Positions 15,877 to 24,400 of a stretch of 64,000 nt of DNA are shown piece by piece. The first letter of the stretch is position 1, and each line of letters opens with the position of its first letter. The position numbers were made by a program, and so were the translations under genes. The DNA is from G963663775 sp963663775. Lineage in GTDB: Bacteria > Bacillota > Clostridia > Oscillospirales > Butyricicoccaceae. Location: assembly GCA_963663775.1 (NCBI GenBank), contig OY760624.1, positions 2,170,001-2,234,000 on the forward strand, read 5' to 3'. The notes under the pieces were generated by a model, which saw only the letters and a list, made by a program, of their open reading frames with translations, searched no databases and was not told where the DNA came from.

Positions 15877-16725
15877 ATGTTAGCGTATGAAACCGGCACG
15901 TGCTCGGGGTCAGATTTGTATTTTTTCACGCCGTCAGAACTTGCGCTGCAAATGTTATATTATCCCACTGCCTGCGGCTATTATTTTACGGACTATGCGT
16001 ATCAGATTCAGCGGGAGAATGCGAACAGCTTTTTGCTGTTTTATGTGTGCAAAGGCAGGCTGTCGGTAAAGAGTGGGGGGTCTTCCATGGTTGCCACGGA
16101 GGGGCAGATTGGCTTTATCAATTGCCATGTCCCGCATGAATATCATTCCATCGGGGACACGGAGTTTTTGTGGATTCATTTGGATGGGCTGAATGCTGCG
16201 CAACTGCACAAGCAAATTGTCAACCGCTACAATGGGCATGTGTTCGGGTTGGCACAAGGCGAAACGCTGAAGGCCAGTATTTATGAAATTATCTCTGCCT
16301 GTCGGACAGATGTGATTCCGAATGAGGCGCAATTGTCTTATAAAATTTATGGCATGCTCATTGCAATGTTCAGCAACCAAAGCCTGAAAACGGATGGAGA
16401 AACTGCGGAATCTCCGATAGAGCGGGCGTCCCAGTTCATCAAGGAACAGTATCATCGGCAGTTATCGCTGTCAGACATTGCAAAGGTTGCAAATATCAGC
16501 CCGTGTCATTTTTCAAGGCGATTCAAAAAGGAATATGGGTATTCTCCGTATGAATTTATGATTATGACACGCATTCGGCATGCGATGCATTTGCTGAAGA
16601 CCACCGACCTGCCCATTCACAATATTGCGCAGACTGTGGGGTATCATAATGTTGAAACCTTTACCAACACGTTTACGAAGCGTGTAGGCTTGGCACCCAG
16701 TCAATTTCGGAAATATCCGATTTAG
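15877..16725 (+). CDS. AraC-family regulator with cupin-like sensor
   Basis: The 282-residue protein has an N-terminal AraC-type cupin domain (about residues 15-150, including FINCHVPHEYHSIGDTEFLWIH) and a C-terminal double helix-turn-helix (VANISPCHFSRRFKKEYG; TVGYHNVETFTNTFTKRVG). ATG at 15877 follows GGAGGTGG. It is transcribed away from the UroD-type gene across a ~220-base interval, the classic layout for an activator of its divergent neighbour. The ligand is unknown. Confidence 0.88.
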   Translation: MLAYETGTCSGSDLYFFTPSELALQMLYYPTACGYYFTDYAYQIQRENANSFLLFYVCKGRLSVKSGGSSMVATEGQIGFINCHVPHEYHSIGDTEFLWIHLDGLNAAQLHKQIVNRYNGHVFGLAQGETLKASIYEIISACRTDVIPNEAQLSYKIYGMLIAMFSNQSLKTDGETAESPIERASQFIKEQYHRQLSLSDIAKVANISPCHFSRRFKKEYGYSPYEFMIMTRIRHAMHLLKTTDLPIHNIAQTVGYHNVETFTNTFTKRVGLAPSQFRKYPI

Positions 16726-16743
16726 AACCTGTATTCACAAGCG

Positions 16744-16772
16744 AGGCGTCGGCAAAGTCGACGTCTTTTTTT
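16744..16772 (+). terminator. Intrinsic terminator of the AraC gene
   Basis: An 8-bp stem AGGCGTCG/CGACGTCT with a short GCAAAG-type loop is followed by seven T residues, about 20 bases after the stop codon. Confidence 0.85.
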
Positions 16773-16808
16773 GTGCAGAAATAGCGTGAAAAATATAGCG
16801 TAAAAAGA

Positions 16809-16851
16809 CTTGACAAAGTTGTTAGCGTATGCTAATATTAGCGCATGCTAA
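16809..16851 (+). promoter_or_regulatory. Promoter overlapped by a tandem palindromic operator (DtxR/IdeR-like)
   Basis: TTGACA and TAATAT are exactly 17 bases apart. Overlapping the spacer, the -10 box and the start region are two head-to-tail copies of TTAGCGYATGCTAA (TTAGCGTATGCTAA and TTAGCGCATGCTAA). Each has the inverted half-sites TTAGC/GCTAA. The arrangement looks like a metalloregulator operator of the DtxR family, and the genes downstream are iron-linked. The regulator itself is not in the window, so its identity is inference. Confidence 0.75.
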
Positions 16852-16878
16852 CAAAATAAATCGTGCATAGGAGGACAT

Positions 16879-17175
16879 ATGAGTGTAGTGATTGTGGGCG
16901 GGAATGACCGCATGGAGCGCCGATATGTAGAAACGTGCAAAGGGTTTGGATATAAGGCGAAAGTATTTACCCAAATGAAGGGAGAAATGAAGCGGCAGAT
17001 TGGAAAACCGGATTTGGTGATTTTGTTCACCAATACGGTATCTCATAAAATGGTGACCTGTGCCGTTGGGGCGGCAAAAAGCTGCAATGCGACGGTAGAA
17101 CGTTCGCACAGCAGCAGCCTGCATGCACTGCAAACCATTTTACAGGGGCGATGTCAGCCGCCACGAGGGAAATGA
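16879..17175 (+). CDS. DUF2325 domain protein
   Basis: This 98-residue single-domain protein shows the DUF2325 pattern: an N-terminal VVIVGGNDRMERRY, a central DLVILFTNTVSHKM and a late SSSLHAL. Members are small cytosolic proteins of unknown function, often beside ferrous iron uptake genes in Clostridia. AGGAGG lies five bases before the ATG. DUF3793 starts one base past its stop, so they are co-transcribed behind the palindromic operator. Confidence 0.85.
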   Translation: MSVVIVGGNDRMERRYVETCKGFGYKAKVFTQMKGEMKRQIGKPDLVILFTNTVSHKMVTCAVGAAKSCNATVERSHSSSLHALQTILQGRCQPPRGK

Positions 17176-17176
17176 T

Positions 17177-17743
17177 ATGAAAAATTTTGAAGCTGTTTTG
17201 GTAGAACAATGTGCACCTACCTTGGCACGGGTCAAGCCTGCCAATTTGTTCAGCTATCGCCCGCAGGCGGGAGAGGATATTCCGGCGGCAATTGCACATT
17301 GGAATCAGGTGCTCGGCGCACGTGGGATTCAAGTTTTTTTGCTCAAATATTGCCGCACACAAAATTTGTTTTTGATTTATGTGCATCGCAATCGGCAGCT
17401 GGAGCAAATTTTGCAGACGCCTGCGGTACAGGAATTTTTGGGTACGGTGGGCTATACACGCCATGCAGAGGTTGCGGGGTATTTGCAGCAGTTACAACGG
17501 CGAGTGTGTTTGCAAGAAGAATTTCCGCATGAAATCGGTATATTTTTAGGCTATCCGCTGGTCGATGTACTGGGCTTCATGGCGAACAAAGGGAAGAATT
17601 TCACATACAGCGGGCTTTGGAAAGCCTATGGAAATCCAGAGCATGCGCAAAAGCAATTTGCACAGTATCAAAAATGTTCTGCGGTGTATCAAAAGCTTTA
17701 TGCAGAGGGCAGGTCCATTTTACAGCTGACGGTCGCCGCTTGA
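17177..17743 (+). CDS. DUF3793 family protein
   Basis: This 188-residue protein matches DUF3793 by its overall pattern: an N-terminal HCxPTLA-like segment (here QCAPTLARVKPANLFSY), a central KYCRTQNLFLIYVHR, and the C-terminal EIGIFLGYPLVDVLGFM and KCSAVYQKLYAEG. Members are common in clostridial iron loci and have no known activity. Its stop overlaps the ATG of the feoB relic as TGATG, which suggests that feoB was once translated in the same operon. Confidence 0.85.
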   Translation: MKNFEAVLVEQCAPTLARVKPANLFSYRPQAGEDIPAAIAHWNQVLGARGIQVFLLKYCRTQNLFLIYVHRNRQLEQILQTPAVQEFLGTVGYTRHAEVAGYLQQLQRRVCLQEEFPHEIGIFLGYPLVDVLGFMANKGKNFTYSGLWKAYGNPEHAQKQFAQYQKCSAVYQKLYAEGRSILQLTVAA

Positions 17744-18013
17744 TGAAACAGGCGGGAAACCTCAACTGCGGAAAAACAACGCTGTTCAATCAAGCGTGAA
17801 ATGAACAGCACAAAATGGACATTGATTGCGGTGGCATTGGTGGTCAACCAACTGGGTGGATGGCTGACAGGGCAAGGGTTTGGCGTTTGGACAGAAATTG
17901 CCGTTTTGGTGCTCGTTGGCGGCATGTATTTGCTGGTGTGCAAGAATCCATATACCACCAAAGCGGCTTCGATGGCATTCCGCACCCAGCCATCCAATGC
18001 GCTTAGCGGATGA
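17743..18013 (+). pseudogene. feoB: feoB relic with large internal deletion
   Basis: A coupled ATG at 17743 opens an 18-codon frame that contains AGNLNCGKTTLFN, the G1 P-loop of the ferrous iron transporter FeoB, and then stops at 17799. In a shifted frame the sequence continues as REMNSTKWTLIA, which resembles the segment before the last membrane helices of FeoB, followed by two hydrophobic stretches and KNPYTTKA before the stop at 18013. A full FeoB has about 650-800 residues, so roughly 2 kb seem to be missing, with the junction near 17785-17797. The 70-codon frame from ATG 17801 could still be translated. An assembly error is a possible alternative. Confidence 0.7.
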
Positions 18014-18203
18014 CAGAAGATAGCGCAAGGGCATGTTGCCTACACTACGCAGAAATTGCATTTACAACGGTCTGCGCGAATGTATACTGCACACAAGGTA
18101 TGGAGATATTTGTGAGTCTATCACAGAGATGATTTGGGAATAATGCTATACTGTAAAAAAGCAAATTTGGCGTGAAATGCGAATGTGTGGGAGGCAATTG
18201 GAT

Positions 18204-18638
18204 ATGAGAAAAAAGATGCTGTTTGCGACACTGCTGGCAATGATGTTGGCACTGACAGGATGCCAGAGCACCATTGCAGACTTGCCGGCAGAGCCAGCGG
18301 ATGCCGCAGAATCTGCGGATACCACGGCGGTATATCAAAAAATCACAGCGGCTGAAGCAAAAGAAATCATGGATGCGACAACTGAATACACGATTTTGGA
18401 TGTGCGCACCGAAGAAGAATATGCAGCAGGACATATTGAACATGCAGTTTTGTTGCCGGATTATGAAATTACGGCAAAGGCAGAGGAAGTTCTGCCGGAC
18501 AAAGAGGCTGTGATTTTGGTCTATTGCCGCAGCGGCAGAAGAAGCGCAAATGCGGCAAAGGCTTTGGTGGATTTAGGCTACCAACATGTTCTGGATTTCG
18601 GCGGCATTATTGACTGGCCGTATGAAACGGTACAATAA
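18204..18638 (+). CDS. Rhodanese-like lipoprotein
   Basis: This 144-residue protein has a lipoprotein signal peptide with the lipobox LTGC (Cys about residue 19), a short acidic linker and one rhodanese domain. The active loop CRSGRRS is intact, as are the conserved LDVRTEEEYAAGHIE and the terminal GGIIDWP. It should be a membrane-anchored sulfurtransferase or thiol-binding protein outside the cell; its substrate is unknown. GGGAGG lies nine bases before the ATG at 18204. It is followed by a strong terminator. Confidence 0.9.
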   Translation: MRKKMLFATLLAMMLALTGCQSTIADLPAEPADAAESADTTAVYQKITAAEAKEIMDATTEYTILDVRTEEEYAAGHIEHAVLLPDYEITAKAEEVLPDKEAVILVYCRSGRRSANAAKALVDLGYQHVLDFGGIIDWPYETVQ

Positions 18639-18658
18639 CAGAAACGGCAAAACAGCGC

Positions 18659-18702
18659 AAGCAAGCATCCCATGAAAGGTGAATTTCGTGGGATGCTTGC
18701 TT
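18659..18702. terminator. Bidirectional terminator between the rhodanese gene and the MFS gene
   Basis: A long stem (18659-18677 with 18684-18702, a single G-T type mismatch) and a six-base loop lie between convergent genes, with short T runs on both sides. Confidence 0.85.
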
Positions 18703-18735
18703 TATACATACTGATTCTTATGGATCTGCTGGCGG

Positions 18736-20121
18736 TCATTTAGCGGCGGCAGCCTCTCGTGCAGACATGTCCGCAATGATGCGGGGATAGAGCCTGTCAA
18801 GGTGGTAAAACAACAGCGTGACAGCAATCAGCGCCCAAGAAATCAGATTGCCCCAAATATAAATATCAGAAATCATGGCGGTTGCTTGGTCGGGCAGAAG
18901 CCGTTCGCCGGAAAAGCCTGCAAGCTTGAGCAGAAGACCAACGAGGGCCAGCGTGGTGCCGCCACCGAATTTTTGACCCGCTGTTGTGGCGGCAACCATC
19001 ATGCCCTGCAGGCGAACACCGGTTTTCCAGTGGCCATATTCAATAATATCAGCGAGCATAGAATATTTGACCCCTCGAAAGCAACCCTTGCCAATGCCAC
19101 GGAAAGCGCAGGCGAACAGGGTCAGACCCAGGCTCTCGGGGGCGAACAGCTGTGCTGTCATGCCGATGGAAGCAACGCATGCCCCTGTTAGGGCGACATT
19201 TCGTTTGCCGAATCGAATGATACAAGGGCCAAGCAGCAGCACCACGAGGATTTGGGCAATGTTTTCAAAGGAAACCAGCCAACCGGTTAGATTGCGGTTT
19301 CCTAACACGTATTGCGCATAGTAGGCACTGCACGAACCGGTGACCGCTTCATAAAAGGCAAGAAAGACCGAAAGGGCAAAAAACAGCAGGAAATAGCGGT
19401 TGGTTATCGCAAGCCGCAGACCATACAGCAAGGGAACGGTGTCGCCCTGTTCGGTGCATGTTTGCAGGACAACACGCTCCTGACAGTGGGAAAAACAGAA
19501 CCAAAGCATGGCAACTGCAAGGACGGCATATAGCAGAGAAAGGGTTTCCCACGCATGCTGGGTGTTGCCTAGCAGTGTCACGAGCGGGAACGTGACCGAG
19601 GTGATGATGAGATGTCCCATGGCAGACATCGCAGTGCGGTAAAGATTGATGGATGCCCGTTGGTCGGTGTCACGGGTCATCAAAGTTGCCAAGGTGGCAT
19701 AGGGCAGATTGAGGGCGGTGTAAACAACCGTCGTGCACAGGTTGTAGGTGACAAAAATATAGACCGCACGCACCAAACGGGTGGTGTGCGGGACGGTGAA
19801 CAGGAGCACGGCAGAAATACCATAGGGTATCATCATCCATAAAATCCATGCACGGGCTTTGCCGTGCCGTGAATGGGTGCGGTCGATGAGCAGACCAATC
19901 AGCAGGTCGCTGACCCCGTCAAACAGGCGGGAAACCGTGAGGATGATGCTCACAATCAGTACATCCATGTGAATGACGTTGGTGTAAAAATACAGCAGCA
20001 GGGAGGTGGTCAGTGCAAAAACCACGTTGCAGGCAACATCGCCTGTGCCGTAAGCCAGTTTTTCCAGAATGCCGATTTTGGCATATTGCGGGTCGGTGGC
20101 AGCTGCCGCATTTGGCTGCAT
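18736..20121 (-). CDS. GPH-type (MelB-like) MFS sugar:cation symporter
   Basis: This 461-residue membrane protein has about 12 hydrophobic helices and GPH-family features. These are the N-terminal KLAYGTGDVACNVVF, the loop IGLLIDRTHSRHGKARAW between early helices, and the later ADIIEYGHWKTGVRLQGM, close to the conserved D-x-x-E-y-x-x-x-k-T-G-x-R motif. Such proteins import glycosides or hexuronides with Na+ or H+. ATG at 20121 follows AAGGAGG; a longer upstream frame lacks a good ribosome site. It is divergent from an RpiR regulator that probably controls it. No sugar-degrading enzyme is adjacent, so the substrate is unknown. Confidence 0.88.
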   Translation of the reverse strand: MQPNAAAATDPQYAKIGILEKLAYGTGDVACNVVFALTTSLLLYFYTNVIHMDVLIVSIILTVSRLFDGVSDLLIGLLIDRTHSRHGKARAWILWMMIPYGISAVLLFTVPHTTRLVRAVYIFVTYNLCTTVVYTALNLPYATLATLMTRDTDQRASINLYRTAMSAMGHLIITSVTFPLVTLLGNTQHAWETLSLLYAVLAVAMLWFCFSHCQERVVLQTCTEQGDTVPLLYGLRLAITNRYFLLFFALSVFLAFYEAVTGSCSAYYAQYVLGNRNLTGWLVSFENIAQILVVLLLGPCIIRFGKRNVALTGACVASIGMTAQLFAPESLGLTLFACAFRGIGKGCFRGVKYSMLADIIEYGHWKTGVRLQGMMVAATTAGQKFGGGTTLALVGLLLKLAGFSGERLLPDQATAMISDIYIWGNLISWALIAVTLLFYHLDRLYPRIIADMSAREAAAAK

Positions 20122-20161
20122 GAGAACCCTCCTTCTTGTTTGGGAATCCAGATACTCTATT

Positions 20162-20190
20162 ATCGTAGTCTGGAAAGGAATAAAAATCAA
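20162..20190 (-). promoter_or_regulatory. Putative promoter of the MFS transporter gene
   Basis: On the minus strand, TTGATT and TACGAT are separated by 17 bases, with the MFS start codon about 40 bases downstream. The match is moderate. Confidence 0.45.
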
Positions 20191-20291
20191 TAGACAAAAG
20201 CCACCAAGGTATTTTATTCAATCTAGGCATGGTGTATAGTGCGATGCTGTGCTACAATAAACCAAACAACAAAAAATGGAGGCTTATTGCC

Positions 20292-21128
20292 ATGGAAAAG
20301 AACCTGTATATGCTGATTGAGGGGATGTATCCAACCCTGCACCGTGTGGAAAAAAAGATTGCAGATTATGTGCTGACACATGCGGAAAAAGTGGCGGCAA
20401 TCAGCGTGCAGGAGCTTGCACGCACGCTGGAGGTTGCGGAATCCAGCATTGTCCGCTTCAGCAAAACCGTGGGCTGCACGGGATTTGCGGAGTTTAAGCT
20501 GATGCTGGTGAAATATGCGCCGCGTGAAACACGCACCATTTTTGAGGAGCTTTCGCCGGAAAGCAGCGCAGAAATGATTACACAAACGGTGTTCCGCCGC
20601 AATATGGAAACGCTGCAACAGGCGGTTGCTTTGTTGGATTATGATAAAATCGGTTGTGCGGTGGACTGGATGGATCAGGCGGAGCGCATTGTATTTTATG
20701 CACTGGGGGCATCTGCTTCGCTGGCGGAGGATTTTTATATTCGGCTGATGCGCATTGGCATGGATGCGCAGGCGATTACCGATGCACACCTGAGCCAGAT
20801 TTCGGCGGGGATGCTGAACCCACGGGCAGTTGCGGTGGGCATTACGCACACGGGGCGCACCACAGAGGTGGTGCATGCCTTGCAAGTGGCACGTGCACAA
20901 GGGGCGAAAACCATTGCCATAACAGGCTTTTCGCAGACACCTGTTGCACGAGCGGCAGACCTATGTCTAGAGCTCTATTCGCCAGAACAGCTGTTCATCT
21001 CCCCGCGAGTTGCACAGGTTTCGCTGATTGACAGCTTGTATGTTGGATTGGCACTGCAGCGGAAAGCCAGTGCGCTGAGCTATGTCGGACGGATGGAGGA
21101 ATCGCTTGCAGATTTCCGTCTGAAATAA
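20292..21128 (+). CDS. RpiR-family transcriptional regulator
   Basis: The 278-residue protein has an N-terminal RpiR helix-turn-helix (about residues 1-75, with ARTLEVAESSIVRFSKTVGCTGFAEFK split over its conserved positions) and a C-terminal SIS sugar-phosphate binding domain (about 120-250, with ALGASASLAEDF, GITHTGRTTEVVHAL and GFSQTPVAR). Such regulators respond to phosphorylated sugars. ATG at 20292 follows GGAGG; an ORF start at 20229 has no such site. It is divergent from the GPH-type transporter, its likely target. Confidence 0.92.
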   Translation: MEKNLYMLIEGMYPTLHRVEKKIADYVLTHAEKVAAISVQELARTLEVAESSIVRFSKTVGCTGFAEFKLMLVKYAPRETRTIFEELSPESSAEMITQTVFRRNMETLQQAVALLDYDKIGCAVDWMDQAERIVFYALGASASLAEDFYIRLMRIGMDAQAITDAHLSQISAGMLNPRAVAVGITHTGRTTEVVHALQVARAQGAKTIAITGFSQTPVARAADLCLELYSPEQLFISPRVAQVSLIDSLYVGLALQRKASALSYVGRMEESLADFRLK

Positions 21129-21146
21129 TGCACAATTTTATAAACG

Positions 21147-21186
21147 AAAAAGAAGCATCCTGCTGCATGGCGGGATGTTTCTTTTT
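21147..21186 (+). terminator. Intrinsic terminator of the RpiR gene
   Basis: AAAAAGAAGCATCC pairs with GGGATGTTTCTTTTT around an 11-base loop, 20 bases past the stop codon. The T-rich 3' arm serves as the tract. Confidence 0.85.
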
Positions 21187-21298
21187 AATGAATAATGTTC
21201 GATTTTAAGGAACATTGTTTTTTGTTGTGAGATTATATAAGAAATAATATTCCGTATTGTACATTCCTAATGAAATTGAAAAGATGCAGGAAAACGCC

Positions 21299-21327
21299 TT
21301 GAAATCGAGTTGCTTTAGAAATATAAT
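21299..21327 (+). promoter_or_regulatory. Promoter of the metallophosphoesterase gene, framed by an inverted repeat
   Basis: TTGAAA and a perfect TATAAT are 17 bases apart, giving a ~105-base leader before the ATG at 21438. The arms AACGCCTT (21293-21300) and AAGGCGTT (21335-21342) are exact complements that frame the promoter. Further upstream, AATGTTC/GAACATT (21194-21216) forms another inverted repeat. A 14-base direct repeat, AATGAATAATGTTC, occurs at 21187 and 21381. Nothing else is seen in the 21187-21437 interval. Confidence 0.65.
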
Positions 21328-21437
21328 GCTAGAAAAGGCGTTGCAGACAATAATGAAGCGGATAGGGGTGGTTGGCTTCGAATGAATAATGTTCCAAAAA
21401 TGCATTTGCGGATAGCGGAAAAGGAGAAGAGAACAGT

Positions 21438-24400
21438 ATGAAACATATCATGAGAAAGGTGCTGTCATGGCTGCTTGTTATGGCAATGATGCTGACCATG
21501 ACACCTGTGGTGTTTGCCGCAGATGGCGCACAATTTAAAAATGGTCCATATCTGTTGGCACCAAAAACCGACAGCATGGTGGTTGCGTGGGAAAGCACAG
21601 AGCAGACGGATGCCACCATTGCGTATGGCACGCAGGAGAATGCGCTTGGAGAGCCGATATCGGTGTCGCCAGATGCGGATGCGCCGGAATTTCAAGGAGC
21701 AAAAATGCAGCTGTATTACTATAAGCTTGAAAATCTGGAGCCTGGCACCCGATATTATTATGAAGTGAAGTTGGCGGGCGGCGAAAGCTGCAAAGCAAGT
21801 TTTAAGACATTGAGCGATGATCCGGATAACGTGAACCTTATTTCGCTGTCGGATTCGCATATTTTTGCCACACGTGCGGAGCTGGATGCCTCGGTCAAGT
21901 CCTATGACCCCGATGTGATTCTGCATTGCGGCGATTTGGTGGAAGGCACAGGTGCACAGGCAGAGCAGTTTAGTTTTTGGTTCCATGGGGATGCGGAATC
22001 GGATTTTATCCATGCCTATCCCGTGGTGTATGCCAGCGGCAACCATGACCAAGGCGGCACATATTTTGATGCCTATGTGTATAAGATGCAGGATGCAGAA
22101 TATGGTGCAACGGTTGAGGGGGACAGCTCCTTCAATTACGGAGGAATTCACCTTATCACCATGAACAGCAGTCCGTGGGGGTTGTTTCAGATGAATTCAG
22201 AGGCAACCGGCAAAGCGGCGGATGCGGCAACATTGCAGACCATTGATGATGCAATGACATGGTTGAAAGCAGATTTGGAGACAGATGATGCGAAAAATGC
22301 AGAATTTCGCATCATTATGATGCATCATCCGGTTTCAGATGCGTATACAAAACGATATATTCCGGCAGTCATCGAGCCTGGAAATGTAAATCTGCTGCTT
22401 TCCGGACATACACACAGCTATGCACGTGCGGTTTCGGAGAATCCAGCGGTGGGCGCAGGCACCATTTATCTGACCCATCAGGATGCACGCACCTACAACA
22501 AGAAAGGTGATTTTTTCCACATCACAGGAACGCCGGGAGAAGGGGTGCTGACGGTTGAAAATTATGGTGCGGTTGGTGCGACTAGTGACAGCAAGCTGGC
22601 TAACACCACACTGGTTGGCAGCAAAACACAGCTGCTTTCTTTCAGCGATGTTTCCATCACGCCGGATGAGGTGCTGTGCAATGGAGAAGTAACCGTGTCT
22701 GCAACGGTCACGAACAATGGAAAGGGCCTTGCGGCGGCGGCAATCCCGGTTTCTGACAATGGCACGACACGGTATCTCTATTGGTTTGACGGTGCGGTCA
22801 AGACCCTTGAGCCAGGCGAATCTGCAAGCTTGACGGGAACGCTCAAGATGGATTCACTGGGAACACATACGCTGCAGGTTGCGGATAAAACCGTGGCGGT
22901 AGAGGTTCAGTTCCGTGACGCTACCTTTTCCTATGATAATCTGCGGGTGAAGCTGGGAACGGGTGAAACAAGTGACATCGAAAGCAATATTCTCAATATT
23001 AAGGCGGATGTTACGAACATGGGCAATGCGGCAGGCATGGCTTCAGCAGCATTCCAAATCGATGGGGCATCCATTGCATCAAAAAGCTATCAGCTTGCCG
23101 CGGGTGAAACGAAAACCGCAGAGTTTTCCTATACCTTTGACAAGGCGGGCACGTATCAAGTGACCATTGGAGATGCGGCGGCGCAGACCGTCTACATTGA
23201 GGGCGGTATCCAAGGCATGCCGATTGTCATGGACAAGTCAGGCAACGAAAACAATGGCTATATCCATGGAGAACCAGAGCTGGGCACTGATGACCAAGGC
23301 AATCCAACGCTTGTGCTGGATGGGTATCGTGATTATATTGAAGTACCTGACAACGGCGGATATACCGCCACAGATGGCATCAGCGGCATGGTTTGGGCAA
23401 ATCTTCCAAGTGCAGGCACAACCAAGGGCGGTGTTTCAGAGCTGACCGAGCAATATGAGGATTTGGATGGAAAAGGCGCCGTTCCAGACCATAATCCCCT
23501 GATGATGAAGGGCATTGGTCTTGGATGGGGCACACCCTACCTGTTCCGTATCGCAGTGCGTGAAACCGGCAAGGTCACCTATGGTGTTTGTCTGCTGGAT
23601 GATAACGGTGAATTCAGCTGGAATGACGGCAGTCAAGACGAGGCAGGCATTCAGAAGGATGCTTGGGTGCAGTATACCAGTACGTTTGACTTCACAAACG
23701 GTGGGGACGGATATGAAAACGGATACAACAGCGCACATGTTGACAAGCCGGCGTTTACCGCACCTCTAAAAAACTGGGAGGGCGAGCCGCTGTATATTGG
23801 TCTTGGCTTTAAAAACACGCTGCTGACGAACCGCAATCGTGGCATGTACCATACCATGCTGCCGGGTGCGGTGTCACAGGTGCGGTTTTACAACGCCAAG
23901 GTTTCAGCCGAAGAAAATGATGCAGTGCGTGCAAACCCAACAACAGCAGGTGCATCTGCCCAAAATCTAAAGATTTGGTTGGACTTTTCGCCGGAAACAA
24001 TTGAAACAAAGGGCACACACACCACGGAATGGGTGGCGGCGACTGCGGCACCAACTGCATTGCAGTATCATGTTGCGCTGCAGGGCGCAGCCACAGCCAC
24101 TGCGGTTGTGCAGACATCGGATGACGGCAGTGCTGTGAAAGAAGAGAAAACGATAGACCTGCAAAACGGGGAAAACACCGTGGACTTGACAGGCATGCAG
24201 ACCGCCAAGTATGTGCGCATGCAGACAGCGTTTGTGAGCGATTTGAACGAAACCGCTTCCAGTGTGCCTGTGTTGTATGAATATGTTCTGGATGCAGGCG
24301 TTACTAAGCGATGGAATACGCTTGCAGACTGGAACAAGGGGGTCTTTTCCGGTGCGGCGGCGCATCAGTCAGGCGATGTCTACCGTGACCATGCGCAGGA

